Of a stretch of 11,300 bases of DNA, positions 1 to 7,132 are shown one piece after another; within the stretch, counting starts at the first letter, position 1; each line of letters begins with the position of its first letter. Origin of the DNA: Sulfurimonas sp. (GTDB lineage: Bacteria; Campylobacterota; Campylobacteria; Campylobacterales; Sulfurimonadaceae); assembly GCA_015663215.1 (NCBI GenBank), contig DQSP01000030.1:1-11300 (forward strand), given 5' to 3'. The position numbers were made by a program, and so were the translations under genes. The notes under the pieces were generated by a model. That model saw only the letters and a program-made list of their open reading frames with translations. It did no database searches and was not told the DNA's origin.

Positions 1-1
1 G

Positions 2-691
2 ATAATAACACGACTTGAGCATGGAGAAGTTGATGCTGATGTTGTTGAAATAACACAAGCTTTAGGCGGACACATAAAAGCAAAAGAGATAACAATAGAC
101 ATATGTGCATCACATATATGTGCGACTGCATCTAAGTTTATAGAGATTAAAAAACTCCAAGGAAGTGAAAATACTTTTATAATAGACCCTGTGTTAAAAA
201 AAGATGAAGTTGCTGGACTACATGATAATCAAGAGACTATTAAGAACATTGAAAATTCTGTAAAAGAGGTAGAAAAAGAGATAGAGAAATATAAGAAACT
301 TATTGTGGATGGTACACCGGCATTTAACAAGATTAAAAAGCATCTAATTCATTACAAAAAAAATGGTGTAAAATTACCTGCTTCTTTCGTTCAAAAATAT
401 AAACAGTTTACTGCAATGGAAGCACATTTAAAAGAGTTACAAAGTGAGTATGAAGTTAAAAGTGATCAACTTAGTTTGCAAACAACAAGAACAGTCTCTT
501 TTCAAGATAGTATTATGGATGCTCGTGTTATAAATAGAGATAGATGGGTCGGATATAATGAGATAAAATTTAAACTTGTTGATCCTCCAATTGAGCTTGT
601 ATATAAGCCTGCAGAGGGTTCTTCAGACAAAATATTTGGGCTTGTTGAGGTTGGTGATGGTGAATACGAGATACAGGCAGTGAGCGAATGA
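2..691 (+). CDS. FapA/DUF342 family protein, C-terminal part (partial at left edge)
   Basis: The reading frame is open from the first bases of the window, so this is the last 229 residues of a longer protein. Residues 1-60 look like the end of the polymer-forming beta-helix typical of DUF342/FapA proteins, with short repeated strands and a segment ICASHICATASKFIEI. A charged helical stretch rich in Glu and Lys follows (about residues 75-160) and probably forms a coiled coil. The last 60 residues form a small beta-rich tail. A GTG at 191 could be called as a start, but homology-like sequence continues upstream of it, so it is internal. Campylobacter places a related gene (Cj0800c) directly before ruvA, as here. 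The family is often annotated as flagellar assembly protein A; its exact biochemical role is not shown by this sequence. The stop overlaps the ruvA start by four bases (ATGA), suggesting coupled translation. Confidence 0.8.
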   Translation: MITRLEHGEVDADVVEITQALGGHIKAKEITIDICASHICATASKFIEIKKLQGSENTFIIDPVLKKDEVAGLHDNQETIKNIENSVKEVEKEIEKYKKLIVDGTPAFNKIKKHLIHYKKNGVKLPASFVQKYKQFTAMEAHLKELQSEYEVKSDQLSLQTTRTVSFQDSIMDARVINRDRWVGYNEIKFKLVDPPIELVYKPAEGSSDKIFGLVEVGDGEYEIQAVSE

Positions 692-1260
692 TAGTAGGCG
701 TAGCAGGAAAAATAGTTTATAAAGAACCAACATTTGTTCATGTTGATGTTGCTGGAATAGTATATGAGGTGTTTATCTCTTTGCAAACATTTTCAGCCTT
801 GGGTACACAAAACACATCATTGTACACATCTCAGATAATTCGTGAAGATGCTTCGCTTTTGTTTGGGTTTATGGATATGAATGAAAAAAAGATGTTTACA
901 AGACTGATAAAGATAAATGGAGTAGGACCTAAAGTTGCCATGGCAATCTGTTCTACTTACACACCCTCTCAGTTTGCAACAGTTATAAATAACAAAGACT
1001 TAAATGGTGTAAAAAAAGTACCAGGAATAGGTCCTAAGGGTGCAGGACGTATACTTGTAGAACTTGCTGGATTTGACACAGAACTTATCAGTTCAGGAGA
1101 TGGAACACCTTTATCATCGTTGGCTTTTTCTCAAGCGACAGAAGCATTAGAGTCATTAGGCTTTAAAAAAGACAAAATATCTAAAGCACTCACAGCTTGT
1201 GAGGGTGAAGATACCGCATCACTTGTTAAAGGTGCACTAAAATTATTACAGACAGTTTAG
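688..1260 (+). CDS. ruvA: Holliday junction branch migration protein RuvA
   Basis: RuvA binds four-way DNA junctions as a tetramer or octamer and loads the RuvB helicase motor for branch migration during recombinational repair. The 190-residue length is normal for the family. Residues 1-62 form the N-terminal OB-fold (it begins MIVGVAGKIVYKEP). Two helix-hairpin-helix motifs follow: INGVGPK at about 76-82 and VPGIGPKGAGRI at about 111-122, both of which contact the DNA backbone. Residues about 143-190 are the small C-terminal three-helix domain that touches RuvB; it contains the expected EALESLGFK element. No strong Shine-Dalgarno sequence precedes the ATG. The four-base overlap with the upstream FapA-like gene suggests translation by coupling. 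ruvB and ruvC are not in this window. Identification is secure. Confidence 0.97.
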   Translation: MIVGVAGKIVYKEPTFVHVDVAGIVYEVFISLQTFSALGTQNTSLYTSQIIREDASLLFGFMDMNEKKMFTRLIKINGVGPKVAMAICSTYTPSQFATVINNKDLNGVKKVPGIGPKGAGRILVELAGFDTELISSGDGTPLSSLAFSQATEALESLGFKKDKISKALTACEGEDTASLVKGALKLLQTV

Positions 1261-1262
1261 AA

Positions 1263-1270
1263 AAGGAAGG
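1263..1270 (+). promoter_or_regulatory. Ribosome binding site deciding the ddl start
   Basis: AAGGAAGG lies immediately before ATG 1271 (zero spacing) and nine bases before TTG 1280. This spacing, together with the normal Ddl N-terminus beginning at the TTG, favours TTG as the real initiation codon. Confidence 0.55.
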
Positions 1271-1279
1271 ATGCATATA

Positions 1280-2317
1280 TTGAAATTAACGATTTTATTT
1301 GGTGGGGCAAGTTTTGAGCATGAGATTAGCATTGTTAGTGCTATTACTGTTAAACAGAAGTTAGAAAAATTTGATTTAAGTTTTATATTTTGTGACGGAG
1401 ATCATAAATTTTATCTTATTGATGAAAAGAAAATGAAGGCTACCACTTTTAGCCGTGGTGAACATAAAAAAATGCCAGAACTAACACTAACAAATGGTGG
1501 CTTTACTCAAAAGTCTCTTTTTGGTTCTACTAAGCATATAAGTCCCGTTCTTAACCTCATTCATGGTGGGGATGGAGAGGATGGTAGCATAGCTTCGCTT
1601 TTAGACTTTTTTGATATTAAGTTTATTGGTCCACGTAAAGTTGCTTGTACTTTTTCTTATGATAAACGTTATACAAAATACCTTTGTGATGCTATAGGTG
1701 TTAAGTCAGTTGCCTATGAAATTTTTACAAAAAATGAAGCAAAAAATTTAAACCTAAGTATGCCAGTGATAGTTAAGCCAGCAACTTTAGGGAGCTCCAT
1801 AGGTGTTAGCATAGTAAAAGATGAGTCAGAGTTTGACTATGCCCTTGATACTGCGTTTGAGTATGATGATGCAGTTTTAATTGAGCCTTTTATAGAGGGT
1901 GTAAAAGAGTATAACCTTGCTGGATACATGGCAGATGAAAAGATACACTTTTCCATAGTAGAAGAGCCTCAAAAAGAGGAATTTTTAGATTTTGAAAAAA
2001 AATATATGGACTTTTTGCGTTCAGAACAGGTGAGTCGAGCAGATATTGACGAAGAACTTACAAACAAGCTCAAGTCTAGTTTTGAAAAAGTGTATCGTGG
2101 TATGTTTGAGGGTGCACTCATTCGTTGTGACTTTTTTGTTGTAAATGGAGAAATTCTTTTAAATGAGATAAACCCTATTCCTGGTTCTATGGCTAACTAT
2201 CTTTTTGAAGATTTTGAGCAAGTTATAGTGGATTTATTAAGTGCTTTACCTGAAGCAAAACGAGTTAAGGTCTCTTATGATTATATTCACTCTATCTCTA
2301 GTGCTAAGGGCAAGTAA
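1280..2317 (+). CDS. ddl: D-alanine--D-alanine ligase
   Basis: Ddl joins two D-alanines using ATP to make the dipeptide that MurF adds to the peptidoglycan precursor. The protein has the ATP-grasp layout. The N-terminal motif LFGGASFEHEISIVSA is near the start, and HGGDGEDG lies about 95 residues in. The ATP-binding loop is VIVKPATLGSSIGVS at about 164-177, and the metal/substrate segment NEINPIPGSMANYLF is at about 295-309. Start choice: an in-frame ATG lies at 1271, but the purine-rich AAGGAAGG (1263-1270) abuts it. A TTG at 1280 sits nine bases after that site and gives MKLTILFGG, the usual Ddl N-terminus, so I prefer TTG (345 residues; 348 from the ATG). The family-typical ending ...PGxT is here PGSMANYLF, which I judge lineage-typical and not a defect. 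The stop overlaps the next start by one base. Confidence 0.95.
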   Translation: MKLTILFGGASFEHEISIVSAITVKQKLEKFDLSFIFCDGDHKFYLIDEKKMKATTFSRGEHKKMPELTLTNGGFTQKSLFGSTKHISPVLNLIHGGDGEDGSIASLLDFFDIKFIGPRKVACTFSYDKRYTKYLCDAIGVKSVAYEIFTKNEAKNLNLSMPVIVKPATLGSSIGVSIVKDESEFDYALDTAFEYDDAVLIEPFIEGVKEYNLAGYMADEKIHFSIVEEPQKEEFLDFEKKYMDFLRSEQVSRADIDEELTNKLKSSFEKVYRGMFEGALIRCDFFVVNGEILLNEINPIPGSMANYLFEDFEQVIVDLLSALPEAKRVKVSYDYIHSISSAKGK

Positions 2318-3051
2318 TGGCAGTTAAGTCTATTCAGCACCTGCAGCATACATTTAACATAAGTTATGAGATACTTAATCCTGATGCAAAAGTTGACTTG
2401 ATAGTATTGCATGGCTGGGGAAGTAATAAAAACATTATGAAAAATGTTTTTGCTCCTTTTATGGATACTTTTCGTCATATTTACATAGATTTACCAGGTT
2501 TTGGAAAGTCTACTTGTCCTATTGCGTTAAAAACTTCAGATGTAGCTCGAATAGTAGAATTAGTTATGATTCATATAAATGCAAGTAAAGACATTATACT
2601 TGGACACTCATTTGGTGGGAAAGTAGCACTTTTACTTAATCCTAAAGTGCTTGTTTTAGTTGCAAGTGCAGGTATTAAAGTTCCCAAACCTTTAGATGTA
2701 AAACTTAAAATAGCAACTACAAAACTATTGAATGCTCTAGGACTGAAAAAATTTCGTTCACTTTTTGTGGCAAGTGATGCAAAAGATTTAAGTCGTCCAA
2801 TGTACGATACTTTTAAAAATGTAGTAGATGAAGATTTTGCTCAAGAATTTTCAGAGTATGAGGGTAAAGCACTTTTGTGTTGGGGTGAAGATGATACTGC
2901 GACACCATTGAGTTCAGCACACAAGATAAAAGAACTCATAAAAGATTCTAAGTTGCAAGTCTACAAAGGTGATCACTTCTTTTTTACTAAAGAAGCTGGG
3001 GATATATCTGTTAGAGTAGAAGAGACATTTTTAGCATCGGTGGCACATTAA
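2317..3051 (+). CDS. alpha/beta hydrolase (Cj0796c-type, between ddl and murF)
   Basis: This is a 244-residue cytoplasmic alpha/beta-hydrolase-fold protein with no signal peptide. The oxyanion-hole motif HGWGSN is at 32-37 and DLPGFGKS at about 58-65. The nucleophile elbow GHSFGG at 96-101 has Ser98 as catalytic serine. An acid lies in CWGEDDTATP (Asp192 or Asp193), and the catalytic His is probably His220 in KGDHFFF, so the triad is complete. The substrate cannot be read from the sequence; esterase, lipase or another acyl hydrolase are all possible. The gene sits between ddl and murF, overlapping ddl by one base and abutting murF, with AAGGG (2306-2310) as ribosome binding site. The same position is occupied by a hydrolase gene in Campylobacter, which hints at a link to envelope synthesis, but this is inference from context only. 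Confidence 0.9.
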   Translation: MAVKSIQHLQHTFNISYEILNPDAKVDLIVLHGWGSNKNIMKNVFAPFMDTFRHIYIDLPGFGKSTCPIALKTSDVARIVELVMIHINASKDIILGHSFGGKVALLLNPKVLVLVASAGIKVPKPLDVKLKIATTKLLNALGLKKFRSLFVASDAKDLSRPMYDTFKNVVDEDFAQEFSEYEGKALLCWGEDDTATPLSSAHKIKELIKDSKLQVYKGDHFFFTKEAGDISVRVEETFLASVAH

Positions 3052-4509
3052 ATGGAAAATATAGAAATTTTTGAAAGACTCATAGCATTTACTACAAATG
3101 CACTTTTTGTTTTTGTTTTAGCTTGGTACCTCATAACCAACTTACAATGGTATAACTACTCACTTTCTCGTGTTATTTTGAAACATCATAAACCACAGTG
3201 GCACATACTGTACTTTATCATTCCATTTATCGCTTACTATACTACGGGTAAGTTTTTTGTTATTTTCTTTGTGTTTGCAATACTGCCTTCGATCATTATT
3301 TGGCATAAAAGACTCGATAAAAAGCTTGTACTTACTTGGAGAGTGAAGCGTTTTCTCATTCTAGTTATTGGGCTTACACTTTTTGGAAATGTTTTGTGTA
3401 CACTTAAAGATATTTGTAGCACTTATGGTGTTTTTATGCCTTTAGCACTTGCATACATTGGCTCTCACATTATAGAGAAGTACCTTTTTATGGTTTATAA
3501 AAAACAGGCGAAGAGTAAACTTGCATCTATGGATAAGCTTCAAGTTATTGCAATCACAGGAAGTTATGGGAAAACAAGTATAAAAAACTTTGTAGCAGAG
3601 ATTTTGAGTAAAAAGTTTAAAGTTTATCCAACTCCTAGAAGTATAAACACTCTGGGTGGGATAATGGCTGACATAAACAACTCTTTAGCTGAAGATACAG
3701 AGATATATGTTTGTGAAGCAGGCGCTAGAGAAACAGGTGATATTTATGACATCGCTACTTTTGTAGAGCCACAAACTGTTGTCGTCGGTAAAGTTGGTGA
3801 GGCTCATATAGAGTACTTCAAAACACTCGACAACATCAAAGCCACAAAACTAGAACTCATGCAGTCCCCGCGTTTAGAAAGAGCTTTTATACATACTTCT
3901 GTAACGGATGAACCACATGCGAAAGTAACTTTTTTTGGTAATGAACTCAGTGATGTAAATGCTGGCTTAGATGGTACCGACTTTACTATAACACTTGAAG
4001 ACACAACTCTTAAGCTCCATACTGATGTCTTAGGCTCGTTTCAAACGATGAACATCGCAGTAGCCGTTCGCATTGCTAAAAGTTTTGGTATGAGTGATGA
4101 AGAGATAACAAACGCAGTAAAAGAACTAGAACCCGTTGAACATAGACTGCAAATGATAAAAGCAGGTGGAAAACTCATTCTCGATGATGGTTATAATGGC
4201 AACATAGATGGAATGCTAGAAGGTGTAAGACTCTGCTCTTTACATGAGGGTGGACAAAAAGTAATGGTAACACCAGGACTGGTAGAGAGTAGAGATGAGT
4301 TAAACATACAACTCATAAACGCCATAAACGATGTTTTTGACATAGTAATAGTAACAGGCTCTCTAAACGCAGAACTCTTTAAGAAACACCTAGATGTAAA
4401 ACAAAAAGTGATGTTAGCAGATAAAACTTCGCTAACAGCAGTCCTAGCAAACCAAACAAAATCGGGTGACATTATACTCTTTGCTAACGATGCTCCGAAT
4501 TTTATCTAA
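3052..4509 (+). CDS. murF: UDP-N-acetylmuramoyl-tripeptide--D-alanyl-D-alanine ligase, membrane-anchored form
   Basis: MurF adds D-Ala-D-Ala to UDP-MurNAc-tripeptide, completing the cytoplasmic peptidoglycan precursor. Residues 1-150 are strongly hydrophobic, with about five membrane segments (roughly 10-28, 50-64, 66-84, 101-115, 126-146). They replace the usual soluble UDP-binding N-terminal domain, as is known in Helicobacter and Campylobacter MurF. The Mur ligase core follows: P-loop GSYGKTS at 170-176, TPRSINTLGGI at 194-204, CEAGARETGDI at 221-231, the carboxylated-Lys/metal region around His252 to Lys267, EHRLQ at 363-367 and DDGYNGN at 378-384. The C-terminus LFANDAPNFI resembles the end of related proteins. 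The start directly follows the hydrolase stop, with no good ribosome binding site, so translation is probably coupled. The product of Ddl, encoded two genes upstream, is its substrate. Confidence 0.94.
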   Translation: MENIEIFERLIAFTTNALFVFVLAWYLITNLQWYNYSLSRVILKHHKPQWHILYFIIPFIAYYTTGKFFVIFFVFAILPSIIIWHKRLDKKLVLTWRVKRFLILVIGLTLFGNVLCTLKDICSTYGVFMPLALAYIGSHIIEKYLFMVYKKQAKSKLASMDKLQVIAITGSYGKTSIKNFVAEILSKKFKVYPTPRSINTLGGIMADINNSLAEDTEIYVCEAGARETGDIYDIATFVEPQTVVVGKVGEAHIEYFKTLDNIKATKLELMQSPRLERAFIHTSVTDEPHAKVTFFGNELSDVNAGLDGTDFTITLEDTTLKLHTDVLGSFQTMNIAVAVRIAKSFGMSDEEITNAVKELEPVEHRLQMIKAGGKLILDDGYNGNIDGMLEGVRLCSLHEGGQKVMVTPGLVESRDELNIQLINAINDVFDIVIVTGSLNAELFKKHLDVKQKVMLADKTSLTAVLANQTKSGDIILFANDAPNFI

Positions 4510-4520
4510 GGTACAGTGTA

Positions 4521-5003
4521 GTGATAAATAGTGTTATAAAATATATATCTTATTTCACTGCATTTACTCTAGCTCTTTTAGTACTTCTCATAGTCTACGA
4601 CGCAACTGCACGCTATCTTTTCTCTAGCGGTCTTATCTCGCTTCAAGAGTTGGAGTGGCATCTTTTTGATGTCATTATCATGCTGAGTATCGCTTACACT
4701 TTAAAAGAGAACTCTCATGTTCGAGTTGATATTTTTTATAACACTTTTTCTCTCAAAAATAAAGCACTTGTAAACATCATAGCAACTCTCTTTTTCATCC
4801 TTCCATTTGCTTTTTTACTTGTTTACATGGGTATAGGGTTTGTAGAACTTAGCTTTGTACAAAACGAAGTCTCATCAAACCCCGGTGGTTTAACACATAG
4901 ATGGATTGTTAAATCTCTTATGCCTTTGGCATTTGTCTTTTTAGGACTTCAAGCTCTGTCTGAACTCTTTAGGCAGATAAAACTTTATAGAAGTGCCTCA
5001 TGA
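4521..5003 (+). CDS. dctQ: TRAP transporter small membrane subunit (DctQ family)
   Basis: This is the small integral membrane component of a tripartite ATP-independent periplasmic transporter, which works with DctM and a periplasmic binding protein to take up organic acids using an ion gradient. The 160-residue protein has four membrane segments (about 9-27, 46-62, 83-103, 131-150). It carries the family signature LQELEWHLF at 41-49 and ENSHVRVDIFY at 63-73. The NPGGLTHRW loop at 120-128 resembles the subfamily often annotated as mannitol/chloroaromatic or 2-oxoacid TRAP systems; the substrate is not established. The start is GTG with AAGG (4508-4511) nine bases upstream, overlapping the murF stop. 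The gap to murF is 11 bases, so it is probably co-transcribed. The stop overlaps dctM by four bases. Confidence 0.92.
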   Translation: MINSVIKYISYFTAFTLALLVLLIVYDATARYLFSSGLISLQELEWHLFDVIIMLSIAYTLKENSHVRVDIFYNTFSLKNKALVNIIATLFFILPFAFLLVYMGIGFVELSFVQNEVSSNPGGLTHRWIVKSLMPLAFVFLGLQALSELFRQIKLYRSAS

Positions 5004-6283
5004 TAGCTCTAGTTATGTTTGTTGTGGCATTAGCACTACTACTATTTGGAATTCCCGTGGCATTTGCATTTGGTGGTGTTTCGATGATGTTCGCATTTGT
5101 CATCCCTGAGCTTGGTTTTGAAGTCTTTAATATCTTGCCATTTCGTATCTACGGTATCATGACTAACACAACTCTGATGGCAGTGCCACTGTTCATAATG
5201 ATGGGACTTATCCTTGAACGTTCAGGAATGGCAGAACGACTTCTTATGTCGATGTCATCAATGTTTAAAGGTGTCCGTGGTGGTTTAGGAGTAAGTGTTG
5301 TCTTGGTTGGAGCTATTTTAGCAGCTTCAACGGGTATAGTTTCGGCTTCAGTTGTGATGATGAGTGTTATAGCCCTGCCACTTATGATAAACGCAGGGTA
5401 CGATAAAAGTTTAGCTTCTGGAACTATCGCCGCATCAGGAACACTAGGGCAAATCATACCACCTTCGATAATCCTCATAGTTTTAGGGGATGTTATGAGT
5501 GTGAGTGTTGGGGATTTGTTTGTTGGGGCTGTACTTCCTGGGCTTACACTTGTGAGTCTTTATATCACTTACATCCTCATCCGTGCATATCTTAAACCAA
5601 ACGATGCTCCTGCCATCATAACGCAAGAAGAGGTAAGTATATGGGACTTAGTAAAAGCTATAATTCCGCCACTTCTTTTGATGGTTTCGGTTTTAGGAAG
5701 TATTTTCGCAGGTATTGCTTCGCCTACTGAGTCGGCTGCGTTTGGTGTAGTGGGTGGCGTTATACTCTCAAGCATCAATAAAACTCTCAGTGTAGAGATG
5801 ATAAAGTATGCACTTTTTGGCACTATGAAACTTACCGGCATGATATTTATGATTCTCATCGGTGCTACTGCATTTAGCCTTGTGTTTAACGAGCTTGGTG
5901 GGAGCGACTTGATACTGGAGTTTTTTAGTGAAGATATAGGTGATGTTTGGATTTTTATAGCTGTGGCTATGCTTAGTATTTTTATTTTAGGATTTTTTAT
6001 AGACTTTATTGAGATAAGTTTCATTATAGTGCCGATATTAGTTCCCGTTATGTCTGCGTTTGGTATAGACCCCATCTGGTTTGCGGTGTTGATAGCTATG
6101 AATCTTCAAGCTTCATTCTTGACACCACCATTTGGACTTTCGCTCTTTTTCTTAAAAGGAGCCGCAAGAGATAGTGTCACAACTATGGAGATTTATAAGG
6201 GGATTATCCCCTTTATTTTGTTACAATTACTCGGTCTTGGATTGGTTTTACTCTTTCCTAACCTTGTTTTTGCATTTTTATAA
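5000..6283 (+). CDS. dctM: TRAP transporter large membrane subunit (DctM family)
   Basis: This is the large permease of a TRAP transporter, the subunit that carries the ion-coupled transport path. The 427-residue length is typical. About a dozen hydrophobic segments span the protein. Family features are GIPVAFAFG near the start (17-25), AVPLFIMMGLILERSGMAERL (61-81), ASGTLGQIIPPSI (145-157) in the first half, and the matching half-repeat element GIASPTESAAFG at 238-249. A second inverted half with FIEISFIIVPIL and LTPPFGLSLFFLKG follows. It overlaps dctQ by an ATGA junction, which implies coupled translation and equal amounts of the two subunits. No DctP-type binding protein gene occurs within the window, so the partner must be encoded elsewhere or outside the view. 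The substrate is unknown; a 2-oxoacid or other organic acid is plausible from the subfamily resemblance only. Confidence 0.94.
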   Translation: MIALVMFVVALALLLFGIPVAFAFGGVSMMFAFVIPELGFEVFNILPFRIYGIMTNTTLMAVPLFIMMGLILERSGMAERLLMSMSSMFKGVRGGLGVSVVLVGAILAASTGIVSASVVMMSVIALPLMINAGYDKSLASGTIAASGTLGQIIPPSIILIVLGDVMSVSVGDLFVGAVLPGLTLVSLYITYILIRAYLKPNDAPAIITQEEVSIWDLVKAIIPPLLLMVSVLGSIFAGIASPTESAAFGVVGGVILSSINKTLSVEMIKYALFGTMKLTGMIFMILIGATAFSLVFNELGGSDLILEFFSEDIGDVWIFIAVAMLSIFILGFFIDFIEISFIIVPILVPVMSAFGIDPIWFAVLIAMNLQASFLTPPFGLSLFFLKGAARDSVTTMEIYKGIIPFILLQLLGLGLVLLFPNLVFAFL

Positions 6284-6292
6284 GGATTATAT

Positions 6293-6622
6293 ATGTTAAG
6301 TGTATTAGTAGAGTTTTCAATGTTTCCTACCTCAAGCGATGGTAGAGAGGGTGGGGCATCTGTCTCTAAGTCAGTGAGTAAAATCATAGATGCTATAGAT
6401 AAGTCAGGTGTACCGTATCAGCTAACACCTATGGGAACTGTTATAGAAGCGAAGAGTATGAGAGAGGCTTTAGATGTGATAGCTCTTGCTTATGAGCAGG
6501 TAAGCGACTGTGAGAGAGTTTACTCTTCACTTAAGTTTGACATCCGTCACAACACTGAGAATCGTCTTAAAACAAAGATAGACTCAGTTGAAAAAGTTTT
6601 AGGTAGAGCTGTTAGTCACTAG
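6293..6622 (+). CDS. MTH1187 family thiamine-binding type protein (DUF77)
   Basis: This is a 109-residue soluble protein of the MTH1187/YkoF-like ferredoxin-fold family, some members of which bind thiamine or related pyrimidines. The N-terminal strand MLSVLVEFSMFPT, the helix rich in Ser and Val (about 23-38), the hallmark YQLTPMGTVIE at 42-52 and the following helix around 56-72 match the family layout and normal length of about 100 residues. The ribosome binding site AAGGA (6282-6286) lies six bases before the ATG and overlaps the dctM stop. The nine-base gap to dctM suggests one transcript with the TRAP pair. Whether this protein serves the transporter (for example as a thiamine or pyrimidine sensor or carrier) is unknown. 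There is no signal peptide, so it is cytoplasmic. Confidence 0.88.
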   Translation: MLSVLVEFSMFPTSSDGREGGASVSKSVSKIIDAIDKSGVPYQLTPMGTVIEAKSMREALDVIALAYEQVSDCERVYSSLKFDIRHNTENRLKTKIDSVEKVLGRAVSH

Positions 6623-6640
6623 AAAAAGGAGTATGTGAAA

Positions 6641-7132
6641 ATGGAAGATATTTTATATGCCCCTTGGCGTACTGAGTACATAGCAGGTGAAAAAGTAGAA
6701 GGCTGTGTTTTTTGTCACATAAGTGCACATGCAGATAAAGACTCTGAGTTTCATATCTTACATCGTGATGAGTTTTGTTTTGTCGTGATGAATAAGTACC
6801 CTTATACTCCTGGGCATTTTATGATTATTCCCCATTTACATACTGACAAACTCGAAGAGTTAGAAAGTGAGACTTGGTTACATATGGCTGCTTTGGCTCA
6901 AAAGGGTGTGAGACTACTCAAAGAGGGTTTTGGTGCGCATGGTGTTAACATCGGTATGAACCTTGGTGCTGCTGGTGGAGCTGGGATAGCAGAACATATA
7001 CATATGCACCTTGTCCCGCGTTTCAACCGTGACACGAACTTCATCACAAGCATAGCAGATACTCGCGTTTACTCAACAGACTTTGAGAAAATATATAAAA
7101 AAATAAAAAGTTTAATTCCTAAGTATTTTTAG
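6641..7132 (+). CDS. HIT domain protein, Ap4A phosphorylase-like
   Basis: This is a histidine-triad nucleotide-binding protein that probably cleaves or phosphorolyses dinucleoside polyphosphates such as Ap4A. Numbered from the upstream GTG (6635), the active-site triad HIHMH is at 121-125, preceded by NIGMNLGAAGGAGIAEH and followed by VPRFNRDTNFI and ADTRVY. This pattern matches the mycobacterial Rv2613c-like Ap4A phosphorylase branch better than short Hint proteins. GCVFCHI near residues 23-29 and NKYPYTPGHFMIIPHLH at 53-69 are also family features. Two starts are possible: GTG 6635 or ATG 6641. AAGGAG (6626-6631) is three bases from the GTG but nine from the ATG, and MEDILYAPWR is a natural family N-terminus, so I chose ATG (163 residues). 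The stop overlaps the next gene by one base. The exact substrate is inferred. Confidence 0.9.
   Translation: MEDILYAPWRTEYIAGEKVEGCVFCHISAHADKDSEFHILHRDEFCFVVMNKYPYTPGHFMIIPHLHTDKLEELESETWLHMAALAQKGVRLLKEGFGAHGVNIGMNLGAAGGAGIAEHIHMHLVPRFNRDTNFITSIADTRVYSTDFEKIYKKIKSLIPKYF

Noticed and set aside
99..122. Palindromes ACATATGT (99-106) and CACATATATGTG (111-122), as a possible operator
   Set aside because: They lie inside coding sequence and come from a repeated Ile-Cys-Ala codon pattern (ICASHICAT) of the beta-helix; no promoter is nearby.
191..691. A complete 166-residue gene starting at GTG 191
   Set aside because: The same frame is open to the left edge and encodes FapA-like sequence upstream of the GTG, so this is an internal codon of a longer gene.
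5569..6075. Long minus-strand open frame opposite dctM
   Set aside because: It is the mirror of a membrane protein gene, rich in Ile, Ser and Pro with no recognisable domain or ribosome binding site.
3900..6300. Slight shift in codon choice (more CTC, AAC, ATA) from late murF into dctQM, as a sign of transfer
   Set aside because: Judged by eye only; it begins inside murF, which is clearly native, so it does not mark a boundary.
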